Assembly (NCBI RefSeq): GCF_003576645.1 | Contig: NC_044922.1 | Location: 24,460,274 to 24,524,273 of the forward strand | Length of the DNA: 64,000 nucleotides | Direction: 5' to 3' | Source: Ipomoea triloba | Lineage: Eukaryota; Streptophyta; Magnoliopsida; Solanales; Convolvulaceae | In this document: positions 1 to 11,469 of the stretch, piece after piece | Layout of the letters: each line of letters starts with the position of its first letter | Position numbering within the stretch: position 1 is the first letter of the stretch | Notes under the pieces: model-generated | The model's database searches: none | What the model was told of the DNA's origin: nothing | Seen by the model: the letters and a program-made list of their open reading frames with translations, nothing else | Made by a program: the position numbers and the translations under genes

Positions 1-24
1 CAATATTAAAAATACACAATTTAA

Positions 25-885
25 TACCAGGGTCCACCTTGCAAACGGTTGTTATACCTTGGACCATGCATGGTCCACAGAGCTTTGTGGACCATGGTCC
101 GAAAACGGCAACGTTTCTTTAAGTAAAGAAATAGCAAGCATTACATTTTAACAAATCTCGTATTTTTTGTGTGTTCATAACAAAATGAAACTAAAATGTA
201 TCTAAAATGAAATTGTGTCGCATATTGTGTTTATATTATCAAATGAAATTGTAGTTGAATTGAAATAATACTTTAGTTATGTTGAAATGAAACTACAGTA
301 TGTATAAAATTAAATTGAATAACATGTCTCACATATTGACTCTATATTGTCAAATAGAAGTGTAGTTGAATAGAAATGATACTTTAGTTTTGTTGAAATA
401 AAGTACAGTATGTATAAAAAGAAACTGAATAACATGCCTCACATATTGAGTGTATATTGTCAAATGAAACTGTAGTTATATCAAAATGATACAGTAGTTG
501 TGTTGTAATGAAAATACAACGTATATAAAATGATACTGAATAACAGTTTCACATAGTTGAGTGTATATTGTCCAATGAAATCGTAGTTGAATTAGAATTA
601 TAATCTAGTGGTGTTGTAATAAGACTATAATATGTATAAAATGAAATTCAACAATATGTCTCACTGTAACAAGACTATTGTATGTATAATGTCGAATGAA
701 ACTGTAGTTGAAACAAAATGAAACTGTAGTTGTGCTGAAATGAAGTTGAATATGTTATACAAACAGAGCTAATTACGCGGAACGGGTGCCATTTCTTTTC
801 ATTAAAACAAAGGACATCGTTTTGGACCATAGTCCACAGTGTTGTGTGAACCATGGTCCACATTAGAATTTGCCCCTTGTAAAAT
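25..885. repeat. GGACCAT-ended repeat with five ~110-bp tandem units
   Basis: The left end carries inverted GGACCAT/ATGGTCC words (about 60-105) and the right end carries them again in inverted order (about 820-870), followed by GAATTTGCCCC. Between them lie about five degenerate tandem units of 100-120 bp. They are marked by TATATTGTC plus AAATGAAACTGTAGTTG at about 232, 343, 463, 563 and 685. There is no coding potential. It looks like a non-autonomous element with a satellite-like core; similar ends recur elsewhere in the window. Confidence 0.6.
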
Positions 886-1120
886 GAACCCGGACAACTC
901 ACTTTGAGTTTTTTCAATATTTTGGCATATGAAAAATAGCAATGATGTCAACCAAAGTCCAATATGCTGACTTTTGAAATTTTAAATTATGGTTGGACAT
1001 CCCTTCTAAAAAATTTTTTTTTTAACATTCCCTTCTAAAATTTTATTTCTCATTTCACATCTTGATGTGGCACTATCTGTTTAATTATTTTAGTGTTCAA
1101 TGAAAAATATATGAGATCTA

Positions 1121-1830
1121 TCAGGGCGCTTCAATAAAAATTAGGACCCTATGCAATATCTTAATTTTGCCATTTTTCAAGTAATTTCTATATATAAATA
1201 ATAGGTGTTCAAAAAGTTGTATCAAAATATAATATTGTATAAAAAATAATACATATAAAATTTTACTTAAAAAGTGACATGCGTCGTGCACATTTAGACA
1301 CAAAATCACATACCAATCAACTTCTTCCAAAAGCTCATTTTCAATGAAGGTTAAAGCCAATTCATTGAGTCTCTCTTGCAACATACTTGATCGTAAGTAA
1401 GATTTCAACAATTTACTTGATCATAAGTAAGATTTCAACAATTTCAACTTTGAAAAATTCCTTTTTTGCAGAGGCAACCGTAATTAGGATAGACAATAAT
1501 ATTCGATATGCAATAGTAGGCATTTGGAAAATAACCCATCTGTTTCAATGAATTCAATATACTCACTGCCCATATCTTTTCTTTTGGTAAAAATATCTCT
1601 AAGTAATTTTAGCTCAAAATACAATTCATTTACATCAATATCACCACACTGTTCATCTCTCTTAAGAGCTGCTTCTAAACAAATGCAACAAGACTTCAAA
1701 TCTATATCAGTCATCGATTGTAACTTGTCAGAACTAAATAAACATATACATATATATATATTTTTTTTAAATATGAGGCCCTCAAAAATTAGGAGCCCTG
1801 AGCGGTCACTCATGTTAGACATGCTCAGAA
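1121..1830 (-). pseudogene. hAT-type transposase C-terminal relic
   Basis: On the minus strand the translation reads as the end of a plant hAT/zinc-finger-MYM-like transposase. A segment with ELYFELKLLRDIF lies at about 1484-1822. A degraded ITVASA motif follows, then LKSYLRSSMLQERLNELAL at 1300-1411, which is the hAT dimerisation region. Frames are broken between these pieces. A 33-bp tandem duplication at 1387-1443 (GTAAGATTTCAACAATTTAC unit) sits inside the domain. The zinc finger and catalytic parts are absent, so this is a dead fragment. The family call rests on motif memory. Confidence 0.65.
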
Positions 1831-2000
1831 TTAATTCGGATCCATCGACTCATGATACCCAATCATTATAAGTCACATTATGAGAGAAACATTAAGTAAA
1901 AAAAAAAAAATTGAAGGCGAAAATAACATTTTCTGTTTGTAAATATGCATCAAATATTACCTATCTTATGAATTAAAATTAAAATTGATTTTAAGATATA

Positions 2001-2516
2001 AGGAAAATAGCAGTTTTAGTCCATTAATTATGCCTAAATTGTAGACTCAGCCCACAAATTATTACTCTATACAATTTTTTCCCTTTTAATTATGTTGAAA
2101 GTTGTTGTTTCGATCCATTACTTAGTTATAAATTTTGTTAAAATTAAAATTTTATTTTGATTTTTCAAATTATTAGAGGGCAAATTGATCATTTTGTAAA
2201 AAATTTCCAAGTATAACAAAATAAGCTTTACACATTGATGATTCCAAGTGATGTTGGGTTTGTTGTAATGTTGATTAACAAAATAAGCATCACACATTAC
2301 TTATTTTTATATACTTGGAAAATTTTACAAAATGATCAATTTGTCCTCTAATAATTTGGCAAATCAAAATAAAATATTAATGTTAACAAAAATTATAAGT
2401 AATGAATTGAAACGACCACTTTTAACATAATTAAAGGAAAAATGTATAAAGTAAAAAATTTATGGACTAAGTCTGCAATTTAAACATAACTAATGGACTA
2501 AAACCGCTATTTTTCC
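2001..2516. mobile_element. Foldback MITE, probably Mutator-like
   Basis: The two halves are inverted copies of each other. GAAAATAGCAGTTTTAGTCC at the left matches the complement of GGACTAAAACCGCTATTTTT at the right, and the match continues through most of the element to a centre near 2250. Flanks TAAGATATA (1992-2000) and TAAAATATA (2517-2525) look like a 9-bp target duplication with one mismatch. A 9-bp duplication is typical of Mutator-like elements. It is non-coding, and the exact end is uncertain by 1 bp. Confidence 0.7.
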
Positions 2517-2573
2517 TAAAATATATTTAAAGCATTAGTCAAAATAAAATTGTATTGATGACTCTTAGCCCTA

Positions 2574-3150
2574 ATAGGGTTGTTAGCGAACAGAGTTTTC
2601 TACAAACTACTCGTGTTCGAGCTCGGTAAGCTTTCATTTATGTTCGTTTATTATGGTAAATGAACATTAACAAACAAAATTTAGAGCTCGGTTAAAAAAC
2701 GAACTGAGTCTGAACTGTGGTAAGCTCATTTGCTAAGTGTTCGTAAACAAGCTCGTTTGTGTTCATTTAGTAGTGTTATATATATATATATATATATTCG
2801 TGAGCGTAGATTATTTATTGTTCACAAACAAATTGTGTTCATGAACATGTGCATGTGTTTGGTTATTAAGTGTTCACGAACGTGTTCATGAACATAAATG
2901 AGCATGTTTGTGAACGTGTTTGTTAACATCTGCGAACACGTTCGTGAACGTGATCGTTAACGTTAACGAACACATTTGTGAAGGTGTTCGCGAACGTTAA
3001 CGAACGCTTAACAAACGAACACGAATAGGATTTTCAAAAACCTTAACAAACGAACACGAACACGAACACCACAAAATTCTTAACAAACAAACACGAACAG
3101 CCTCCGTTCGTTTATATTCGGTTCGTTAACGGCCATATGCCCTAACAACA
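2574..3150. mobile_element. Palindrome-rich MITE built of GTTCGT/ACGAAC words
   Basis: It starts near AGGGTTGTTAGCGAAC and ends near GTTCGTTAACGGCC...CCCTAACAA, which are imperfect inverted ends. The inside is dense in self-complementary words such as GTTCGTGAAC, GTTCATGAAC and CGTTAACG, so the strand can fold almost anywhere. A short (TA)n run lies at about 2777-2798. No open reading frame is meaningful. The superfamily is not certain; hAT is possible. Confidence 0.5.
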
Positions 3151-3316
3151 AAAATAGAAAATCTTGTTGAGATTGTGGAATAATAAATATAGATTGAAAA
3201 TATATCACTTCAAAAAAAAATTCATGAGATTTACAATAACCTAGCGTAGCAAAATGATAAAAGGAAAGTGCATAGCATGATTTTTGTACATATTCGTATC
3301 CATCCTGTACATACCC

Positions 3317-4143
3317 AGGGTGTTTGATTCGAAGGAAGGAATTAAGTAGGAAAGGAATTGTAATTTCATGGGAAAAGAATAATATGGGAATAAAGTGAGA
3401 GTTTAAATTCTAGTGTTTGGTTGGCAGGAATAAAATTACTGGGAATTTCAATTTCAATGTTTGGTATACATGGGAATTGAAAGGGAATAAGTTGTATAAA
3501 GTCCAAAATGCCCATTATTATTGTTGTTGTTGTTGTTGTTGTTGTTATTATTATTAAATGACAAGTAGCTCTTGGACCTATTTGCATATTTAAACTTAAA
3601 AAAATATAACATATTAAATTAAAATATCACTCATCTACCGTATCTCTTGAACTAGACATATCGTAATTAATTTTCATGCAAATACTTAATCAAATGTTAA
3701 GCCGCTTCATAAGCTCACATAAAAAAAATGATAAAACCATCAAAGTTGGCCTAGAATGATTATTGCTCAGGAATGACTTTCTTTGTTGACAGTAGTCGAA
3801 GAATAATACACACTATAATCTAGAAAGGAATGCCAGATATCAATTTTAGGTTAACAAAAAGTGAGGGGTACTTTAATCCATGAAATTAAAATCCCGGGGG
3901 GGCCATGGGATTCTAATTCCATGAAAATGAGGGAATTGCAATTCAGCGGAATTGCAATTCCCTCCAACCAANGGGGGGGGGGGGGGGGGGGGGCATGAGA
4001 TTCTAATTCCATGAAAATGAGGGAATTACAATTCCGTGGAATTGCAATTCCCTCCAACCAAACGAAGGAGTTTAGTTGTCTTCGTAATTAAGTGGGAATT
4101 AAGTGGAATGGAATTGTAATTCCCACCAACTAAATGCCCTGTA
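3317..4143. mobile_element. MITE with GGGAATTG-rich arms, containing an assembly gap
   Basis: The left end CAGGGTGTTTGATT pairs with the complement of the right end AACTAAATGCCCTG. Both arms carry many GGAATTGCAATTCC-type words. The middle has a TTG microsatellite (about 3521-3550) and near-duplicate blocks at 3895-3965 and 3994-4062. An N followed by a G run at 3972-3993 shows the middle is not reliably assembled. Confidence 0.55.
3972..3993. other. Assembly gap: one N plus 21 G
   Basis: A single N is followed by 21 consecutive G, in the middle of a repeat whose two halves are nearly identical. This is an assembly or base-calling artefact, not biological sequence. Confidence 0.9.
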
Positions 4144-4216
4144 AAAAGAAAGTCTAGACTTGAGTATTGAATTATTATTGTTTCCTCCAACTATAAAGTT
4201 AATAAATGTAGTGTAA

Positions 4217-4431
4217 CCTTAGAGCTTAGTGTAGTGGTTCGTCGTCTTACTTGAAGTCACGATTAGAGGCAATAGTGTGAGGTTCGAATCCCACTAAAAA
4301 CATGGATGGAAAAAAGATCACGATGGAGGATGTGGATTGATCTTGTGTGCATATGAAGGTTAGGGTCTAGCTAGGGTCTTATGGACTTAAGATTACTCCG
4401 AGAAATATAAAATACGGAGTAAATAAAAAAA
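4217..4431 (+). mobile_element. Intact tRNA-derived SINE with 16-bp target duplications
   Basis: The Pol III box A TAGTGTAGTGG is at 4227-4237 and box B GTTCGAATC at 4282-4290, matching the TRGYNNANNGG and GWTCRANNC consensuses. The body ends in an A-rich tail (about 4420-4431). Exact 16-bp duplications AATAAATGTAGTGTAA flank it at 4201-4216 and 4432-4447. The perfect duplication and clear boxes indicate a fairly recent insertion. Confidence 0.88.
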
Positions 4432-4478
4432 AATAAATGTAGTGTAAATTTGAAAGTACAAAGACATTTAATATTTGG

Positions 4479-4673
4479 AGTATATTTATATTTATAGAGA
4501 AGGGGTAATTTATTTTGACATTAATTAATATAGGATCGGAGGAAGAGGTATAGAATATTTAAGAATGGTTGTAGTTGAAGTATATTTATAGAGAAGGGGT
4601 AATTTTTTTTTTACATTAATTAATATAGGATCGGAGGAAGAGGTATAGAATATTTAAGAATGGTTGTAGTTGA
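4479..4673. repeat. Tandem duplication of ~97 bp
   Basis: Two almost identical copies (4479-4578 and 4579-4673) contain TATAGGATCGGAGGAAGAGG and end in GGTTGTAGTTGA. They differ only by a short insertion near the start and T-run length. This is recent local duplication with no coding content. Confidence 0.85.
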
Positions 4674-4764
4674 TTTACAATTAACTAAAACTTGTTGTAG
4701 GACTTTGAGCTATTCAACAAACTTTGAAATTATTTCTTTGGTCTGGCCTACTCTAATCATTATT

Positions 4765-4985
4765 TTAGGAATAAATCATAGTCCACGTCCACACAGCTGC
4801 GTGGTTCATAAATAATAAAAAAATATTAAAAATATATTATTTGAATATTAAAAGTGCATTATTTTATATATTATCAATAATGTACCTTCAATACATAAAT
4901 AATGTATCTTTAATATATTAAAATATACATTTTATTTATGATTCATACAGTTATATAGATCATAATCCACAGAAAAGTTTGCCAG
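4765..4985. repeat. GGACCAT-family repeat, TACATTATT type
   Basis: The ends are ATCATAGTCCAC and ATCATAATCCAC-like words in inverted relation. The inside is an AT-rich string of AAATAATGTA and TACATTATTT-type words. It resembles the copies at 38.1, 46.8 and 47.1 kb. Confidence 0.5.
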
Positions 4986-5690
4986 CCTAGTCTACTTTAA
5001 TTGAAGAACATGTTCCCCTAACATGAGCATGAGCTAGCCTACCTTATCAAATTAAAGTTAACATAAAATAATAGAAATTTACACTAAAAAAACATGTTGG
5101 ACTCAAAACTTTTGACTGAATCCTAGGGGGTTTTATTGGGGCTTGGAATTGCCCAAATCATCTATCTTTATTAGAAACTGGTGGAAGCGGGCTAACAAAA
5201 ACCATGGGAACAAACTGGTTTCTTCCATTCTAAACCTGCAGTAAATACAATCCAAAGCATGTAGACAACAAGCTTTTGGATTATGCATAAACAATATATA
5301 CTTACAACCCACAACCTTTTGGTTCAATAGTTTTTTGAAAGACCTAAAACAGTCCACGACGATTCAACAAAATTAATTAAATATTTAAATTGCAACAATC
5401 CAATCTTCTCGTTCTTACTTTTTAAAAGGCCATTTAAATAGTGGCATAGGGGAGGGGCTAAAGGAGCCTACTTCCCCCCAAGAAGTTTTCTACCAAGTAT
5501 ATACTATAATATAATATGAATAAAAATACCATTTACGTACCAAAACTTTTTTTAAAGGCTATTGTGTATATAAATTTAGTAATTGTTAATAATGTTAGTT
5601 TTTAATTGAAATAAAAATTATGTTGATAGTATAAGTTATATTAAGTGTTTGTTATTTATGTTATTTCTTTAATTTACACTTTTATTTTAA
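4986..5690. other. AT-rich intergenic DNA
   Basis: No gene, conserved protein fragment or clear repeat is seen. A 74-residue minus-strand open frame at 5133-5357 matches nothing recognised and has the composition of chance. Confidence 0.5.
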
Positions 5691-5696
5691 TTTTAA

Positions 5697-5850
5697 TCTT
5701 CATATTTTTTACTTTTATTTTAATATTAGTCCTTAACTAAATTAAGAATATGTTAGTAGTATAAGGGGCATTAAATTGTTCTCATATTTTTTACTTTCAT
5801 TTTAATATTAGTCCTTAACTAAATTAAGAATATGTTAGTAGTATAAGCAT
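5697..5850. repeat. Tandem duplication of ~85 bp
   Basis: The phrase TTAGTCCTTAACTAAATTAA followed by GAATATGTTAGTAGTATAAG occurs twice, at about 5725-5764 and 5810-5849, each preceded by the same TCATATTTTTTACTTT block. Confidence 0.8.
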
Positions 5851-5884
5851 CAAATTTATCTGTTTATAACTACTTTATCAACCT

Positions 5885-5972
5885 ACTGAAGACTGAGGCT
5901 CGAACCCACTCTCATCATTCATGTGGAAGTGTAAACCGGAACACTGGGTGCCACTAGACCACAAGGTCTTTG
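5885..5972 (-). mobile_element. SINE 5' part, CCAAAGACCTTGTGG family
   Basis: Read on the minus strand, it has box A TGGTCTAGTGG (5951-5961) and box B GGTTCGAGCC (5897-5906). Three related copies occur at 15401, 50274 and 58480. No clear tail or target duplication remains here, so this copy is old. Confidence 0.7.
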
Positions 5973-5975
5973 ACA

Positions 5976-6589
5976 CATGTGTGTATATTTAGTTTCAAAA
6001 ACTAGTTTAATTTAATAATAATTTTAATTAATGAAGTGTGTATCTATTTTAATATGATTTCTTATTTATTTTAACTTCTATTTATGTTCTTTAAAAAAAC
6101 CTAAAATTTTCACTTTTTTAAAAAAACAAGTTATGTTTTTCATTTGTTTCTTATTTAATGTGGAATACATGAATCATTGACTTTCATTTCATTTATGGTA
6201 CCGATGTTAAATTTTAAATTTAATTATAATAGAGAAAATTATTCTTTTAAAAAAAATACTAATTACATTTGCTAAAAGCTAAATCTAATCTTTTCTAAAC
6301 ACAATACCTACTAAGTTCAATGCATTTTTAAAAAATTCATACTAAATATGATATTTCTTATCATCAAAAATTAAAATTGCATCTTGTAATATTTATAAGA
6401 TTTATGTTTTAATTTATTCCAATCATTTAATTTTACTAACTTTTTATTATTCATTGGACATCATTTACTCGCACATTGTGCGTGTTGTACCAAATAAAAA
6501 AAATAAATAAATTTAAGTAATTAATTCACTATTCCTTATTGTCTTAATTATTTCTTTTGTCAAATTTCAATAATGGAAGGTAATGGAGC
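5976..6589. other. AT-rich intergenic DNA
   Basis: This is low-complexity AT-rich sequence. I see no gene or defined repeat. Confidence 0.5.
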
Positions 6590-7050
6590 TTTTTGGGCAA
6601 TTTATATCGTGGACCAGAGTGCACAATGCATTGTGCACTTCGTACCAAAACGACGTCATTTTGGTTTTTTTTTTTTTAATCACGTTTCGCGTTTTGGCCG
6701 GTCTGTATATTTGTGTTAATATTCTGTGTATTTTTTGAAGACATTTTGTGTATTATAGACTACGATTCTGTGTATTTATGTTAGGGGTAGTTGTGACATG
6801 TTTTGTGTATTCGAATGTTAAGAGGATGATTTCTACGTAGTTGTATCAATATTCTGTGTATTCCCTCAAGTCATTCAGTGTATTCTAGACAAGGATTTTG
6901 TATATTCATGTTAGTAATACTTAAATACAGGGGTGAAGTGTTTGTGTATTTGGTATTTTCATATTCTGTGTATTCTTTAAAAGCATTCTGTGTATTGTAG
7001 ACTACAATTCTGTGTATTCATGTTATATCACAATTCTGTGTATCAAAAAC
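6590..7050. repeat. Word-array element with ~12 copies of ATTCTGTGTATT
   Basis: The left part has GGGCAATTTATATCGTGGACC and the palindrome TGCACAATGCATTGTGCA (about 6619-6640), then ACGACGTCATTTTGG. From about 6715 to 7045 the 12-mer ATTCTGTGTATT and near variants recur roughly every 25-40 bp, about twelve times, with CATGTTA or TAGAC words between. It lies just downstream of the FZL stop, so it may be in that gene's 3' flank or UTR. Confidence 0.6.
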
Positions 7051-7214
7051 CTGTTGATAATCAATAAAACAATCAATGTTTTTTGAAACAATCAACTCCG
7101 GCACTAAAACAACATTCGATTTTGTTATTGGCATCACAGCTATATACATGTACATTCGAAAACATGCCGACGATTCCTTTGTTTCTCTGTGGAAGCATAT
7201 TCCCAAAACCTAAT

Positions 7215-10200
7215 TCATGATACATGGAGATTTTGAATTTCATTTTGCAATGTTTTCAGTTTGCTCTCAATATCGGTCAGATTATCTGCAGTGGCCAAAA
7301 GCTTATCCAGTCTATTCTGCGCTGCTTCTTGATATGGCTTGCCGATGAACTTTACTATGTCCTCCAAATACGCCATTGTCTCCAACAGATCTTTCTGCAT
7401 TGCCTCTTCAATTTCACGTGCTAAGCCATCTGCGGTTCTCTTCACTTTTTTCACAACCTGTTGCCTACGGGCTGGGAAATTGGAGACCGCTAGTAAACTG
7501 TCGCACAGATAGAGATAGCTTCAATCAGGATATATTTAAATGAACTAAGTGCAGGTATGAGAGACTGCCCTGTCTCTTCTATATTGCAATTTAGATTATG
7601 GAGAAATTAAACAAAATGATGATATGGTAATGGTATTGAAAAATGAATTCAGAGCAGGGAGAAATAACTACCCTCCTGCAGAACAAAGGCCGAGAGCAAG
7701 AAGATCTTCTAATGTCGTTGTTAGAATAGATGTCAGAAGTGATGCAGACAGACCAGCTACTCCAAGCCCACCAAAAGTCCCCAAGAACTGAAAACAATTA
7801 AGTCATCAATTTACGTCAGTTAAAATTATCATGAGGTGAATAGTTGAACACCCTTCAAAACTATGTAACAAGAACATTTAAGCTAACTATAGAACAAAAA
7901 ATATTCACACACCGCTTCACGTATTTCTTGCTCAAACAGTTTTGAAGCTGCTGTGGGACTAAAATCCCCCATCGCATGTGAGCTTTGTACATATTTCCTC
8001 CCAAGTAACTTACTGGCGTCTGCCTGAATCTGCTTCTCAGCATCAACCAAAGAAGGCCATCTTTTCTGAAAAGAGTCTCGATAAAATATTTCTTCACGGT
8101 CTGCATTTGACTGTAGCCATGCCATATACTCAGACAGTAGCTTCTGAAATTGAAAATTTTTAAAGAAAACATAATATATCAGATTTATGCAATTCCACAG
8201 AAGACCAGATAAAAGTTTTGTAGTAAGATATAATCGGTAAACATATATAGGAATTAGCACAAATTCTGGAATACAAGCAATTACACCATTCAATACTTCT
8301 TTTCATATTAAACATTGATCATAGATCCAAACAAGATTATGACTTGTGACATATAGCGATTCCACATTCATAGAAGCTCTCCAGCATCTTCTGACATGAG
8401 TCTGGAGTAAAGTTCTTCAGTCAGTTCCTATTTTAGTAAGTGTCTTGTCTAAGAATTGAAGTATTTTCCCACCTTTTCTTAATGAATAAGAAGTCCATTG
8501 AAAGTCACACCAGGCAGTAGCACTATGTGAACAAAGGTTGTATAGCAAAAGAAACAAGCACCAAAGATAACACTACACAAGTCAAACCTTATTTAAAAAA
8601 CTTAATCAAAGAAAGAGCACTAATAGGAGACTTTCCTCAAGTCCAAAAGATTGATGAAATTTTTTAAACCCTATTGATGACCTCCTAAGCAATACCTGTT
8701 TCTTTCATTTCATATGAGCCAAAATATAGCATAAAGAAGCTAGCCAGATTCCAATTCACTATATTTCTTTCTATTCTATTTAAGGCTCCAACATTTTTAA
8801 TGATAAGAGGACCCACCAGCAACAACTCCAGGTCCACCAGCAATTTATAAGCAAGATTGAAGTCCTTTTTCTTGATGTTCCCATACTAGTTTTAGAAAGT
8901 ATTAAATTTATAAACTCTTCGATTTCCAGAACAATGAATCCCGATTTAGAAGAACTTTTTGAAACTTCTTTTCATGCTTTTAGGCTATCTCAATTCAGTG
9001 GGTCTACTCATAGAGTCATAGAGTTCTAGATGGAACTCCAAGAATACATTGTTATTTCTCTGCTTCTCTGTTACTGTTCGTGGGCATTGTTGAATCCCCA
9101 CAATCAGCTCATTTTCTTAACTTTCATTCTGCCTCCATACAAAAATACAAAGGGTAGTTGTGATTGGCATGGGTTTTAAAGAAACAAATAAAATGTGATT
9201 TACTTTCCAAGTTTACTTCTATTTTTGTGTTTATAAGTCTAAATCAAATGGAACCCACCTCGTCATATCATTCTAAAGAGTTAAAAGGAATAAAGGGTAA
9301 ATTGGAAAAAGTAAACCAGTTAGTAGTGTTTATTTGTTTAAACTAGGAAAGTAACATTAGTTTAACATCTAAGAAGGAAAGTAACTGAAATAAAATGGGA
9401 CAAAAGGAGTATCAAAACCTAAATAACATACTATAACCTCATCAACAACAAACCCAAACAACCTCTGTTTCAGCTTTCAAACAACAGTCTTCAATTATTC
9501 CACTACCCTTAGACAACAAATGTGACTGGGAGATGATCCATCAATCACAATTCACAATTCATAAAATGTATTTACATGTCTGGAAATTCATGTCTATGTA
9601 TGATTATGTTTAATAAGTATCAAATATACCATATTAATTATATATCCTTTCCTAAAGTGATGAGGCATTTTAGAAATAACTACAGAACTTTAAATTTCAA
9701 AACTGTATTTGGCCAAAAGATTTGCTTGGACAGGCTATACCAAAACATGGAAAATTATGCTTAAGCAACCCAAATTAGTGTGACTTTTGTTTCCAAACAT
9801 CTCAAGAAATCAAATTTAACCTTTAAAAGTGACTCAACTGTGTTCAAAACAGGGACTGAATTGACCACACATTATTCCTACATTAACATAATTCAAAGAA
9901 AAGCAACAAAGCTACACTTGGATTAAACAGAGCATGTATACTTTAAAAGAGCTCACTCACTTCTGCTTCAAGAGCTGCTGGACCAATGATTTCATTTCTG
10001 ACAGTTAATGTGGCTGGCATTAGAGAAGTTTTGTCTCCTTTAAATATATATGCAGCAACAAGATCAAGATTTGACAACCGTAGAGTAGAATCCACAAGCT
10101 GGAAAACACGTGCTTGTGTGTTCTCAATCTGGATTTTCACAAGGTAGGAAGTCATAGACAAAAACACAGAAAATGAGAAAAACAAAAATGGTGTCTGGAT

Positions 10201-11422
10201 AAAACAGCAAAGGTAAACAAAGGGTAACAGCCATTAATGTGGAAAGAAAGCCATACCAGAGATAGAATTTGTCTCTTCCAGGAGATGCTTTCACTTTCCA
10301 TTTTCTTTTTCCAGTCTTTTACACCATTAATAAACTCATTCACAGACATTAAATCCTTCTTGGCTTGCTGACACTCTTCTCTCACTAAATTTTGGCAGGA
10401 AGAAAGCAGCTGCTCAGCAATCCTAACTGGTGTCTCAAGTTTAAGTCTCATTCTTTCAATTCCTGTAGTTGTTGATGCATCCAGAAAGCTATACAAGTAT
10501 TTCTCAAGTTCAGAGAAACTTGCAGATTTCAAAAGATTGCTATTCTCCACAACATCAGAAGGAGAAGAAAGCTTTGCTTCAAGCGCACATCGTGAAGATA
10601 CAGGGAACAGGGTCACACATTTAGTACTGAGCAGTTTCTTGGTATTTTCTTTGATAAAAGCAACAGCTTCCTCTAGCTGCACAAATCAAGAAAGTTATAT
10701 TCCAGGAACCACAGTGCTTGCATATCTTACTGTTATGTATTTTAGACAATAAGAAGGGCATCCTTTGACCTATAACAACGTCAGAACAGAAAGAACACAT
10801 GACTAACCTCATCCATATTTAGGTAAATGTCAGATTTATTCAGCACAAAGACAACCTTTTTCTTCCACTGCTGGGTGTAACGAAGAAAATTCACCTATTG
10901 AATAACATAAATGGATAAAAGATTAGGGTAAAAGAAAAACAAATAACATTGGAAATAATAAATAGGTCCCTAAAAACAATTGTAGAGTTCACAATGAAAA
11001 ACAAAGATCAAATGATCCATGAGCCTGTTTGTAACTCTCAAGGGCACGTTAATAATTCAAAATAACCAACTCATTGATGCAAATTACAAAACAAAGTGCT
11101 AGCCAGTAAAATATGGGGTAATGCTTACAGCATCCAATGTATTGTACCTCGCTTTCAGTCAATGGTCGATCAGCAGACATAACAAAGATAAGCAAATCTG
11201 CACGAGGGACAAATTCCTCAGTCAGCCGTTGTTGTCTTTGAAGTATGACATTAGTTCCCGGAGTATCAACAATAATCATCTGCTCCACCCAAAAAAGGAT
11301 TATGGGGCATAAAACAAAGTACTGAAACTATCTTGGTTGAGCATTGTCCCATCAGGAGGTTGCTCGATGTGGAACTCAAATAAAGTAAGAACACAGCAAA
11401 AGACATATATACAAGTATAATG

Positions 11423-11469
<47 letters not shown>

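Noticed and set aside
1524..1871. 115-codon plus-strand frame
   Set aside because: Antisense of the hAT transposase relic, with no recognised similarity.
4227..4290. Functional tRNA gene
   Set aside because: Only the A and B boxes are present; no cloverleaf is evident and the sequence is followed by a SINE body, tail and target duplications.
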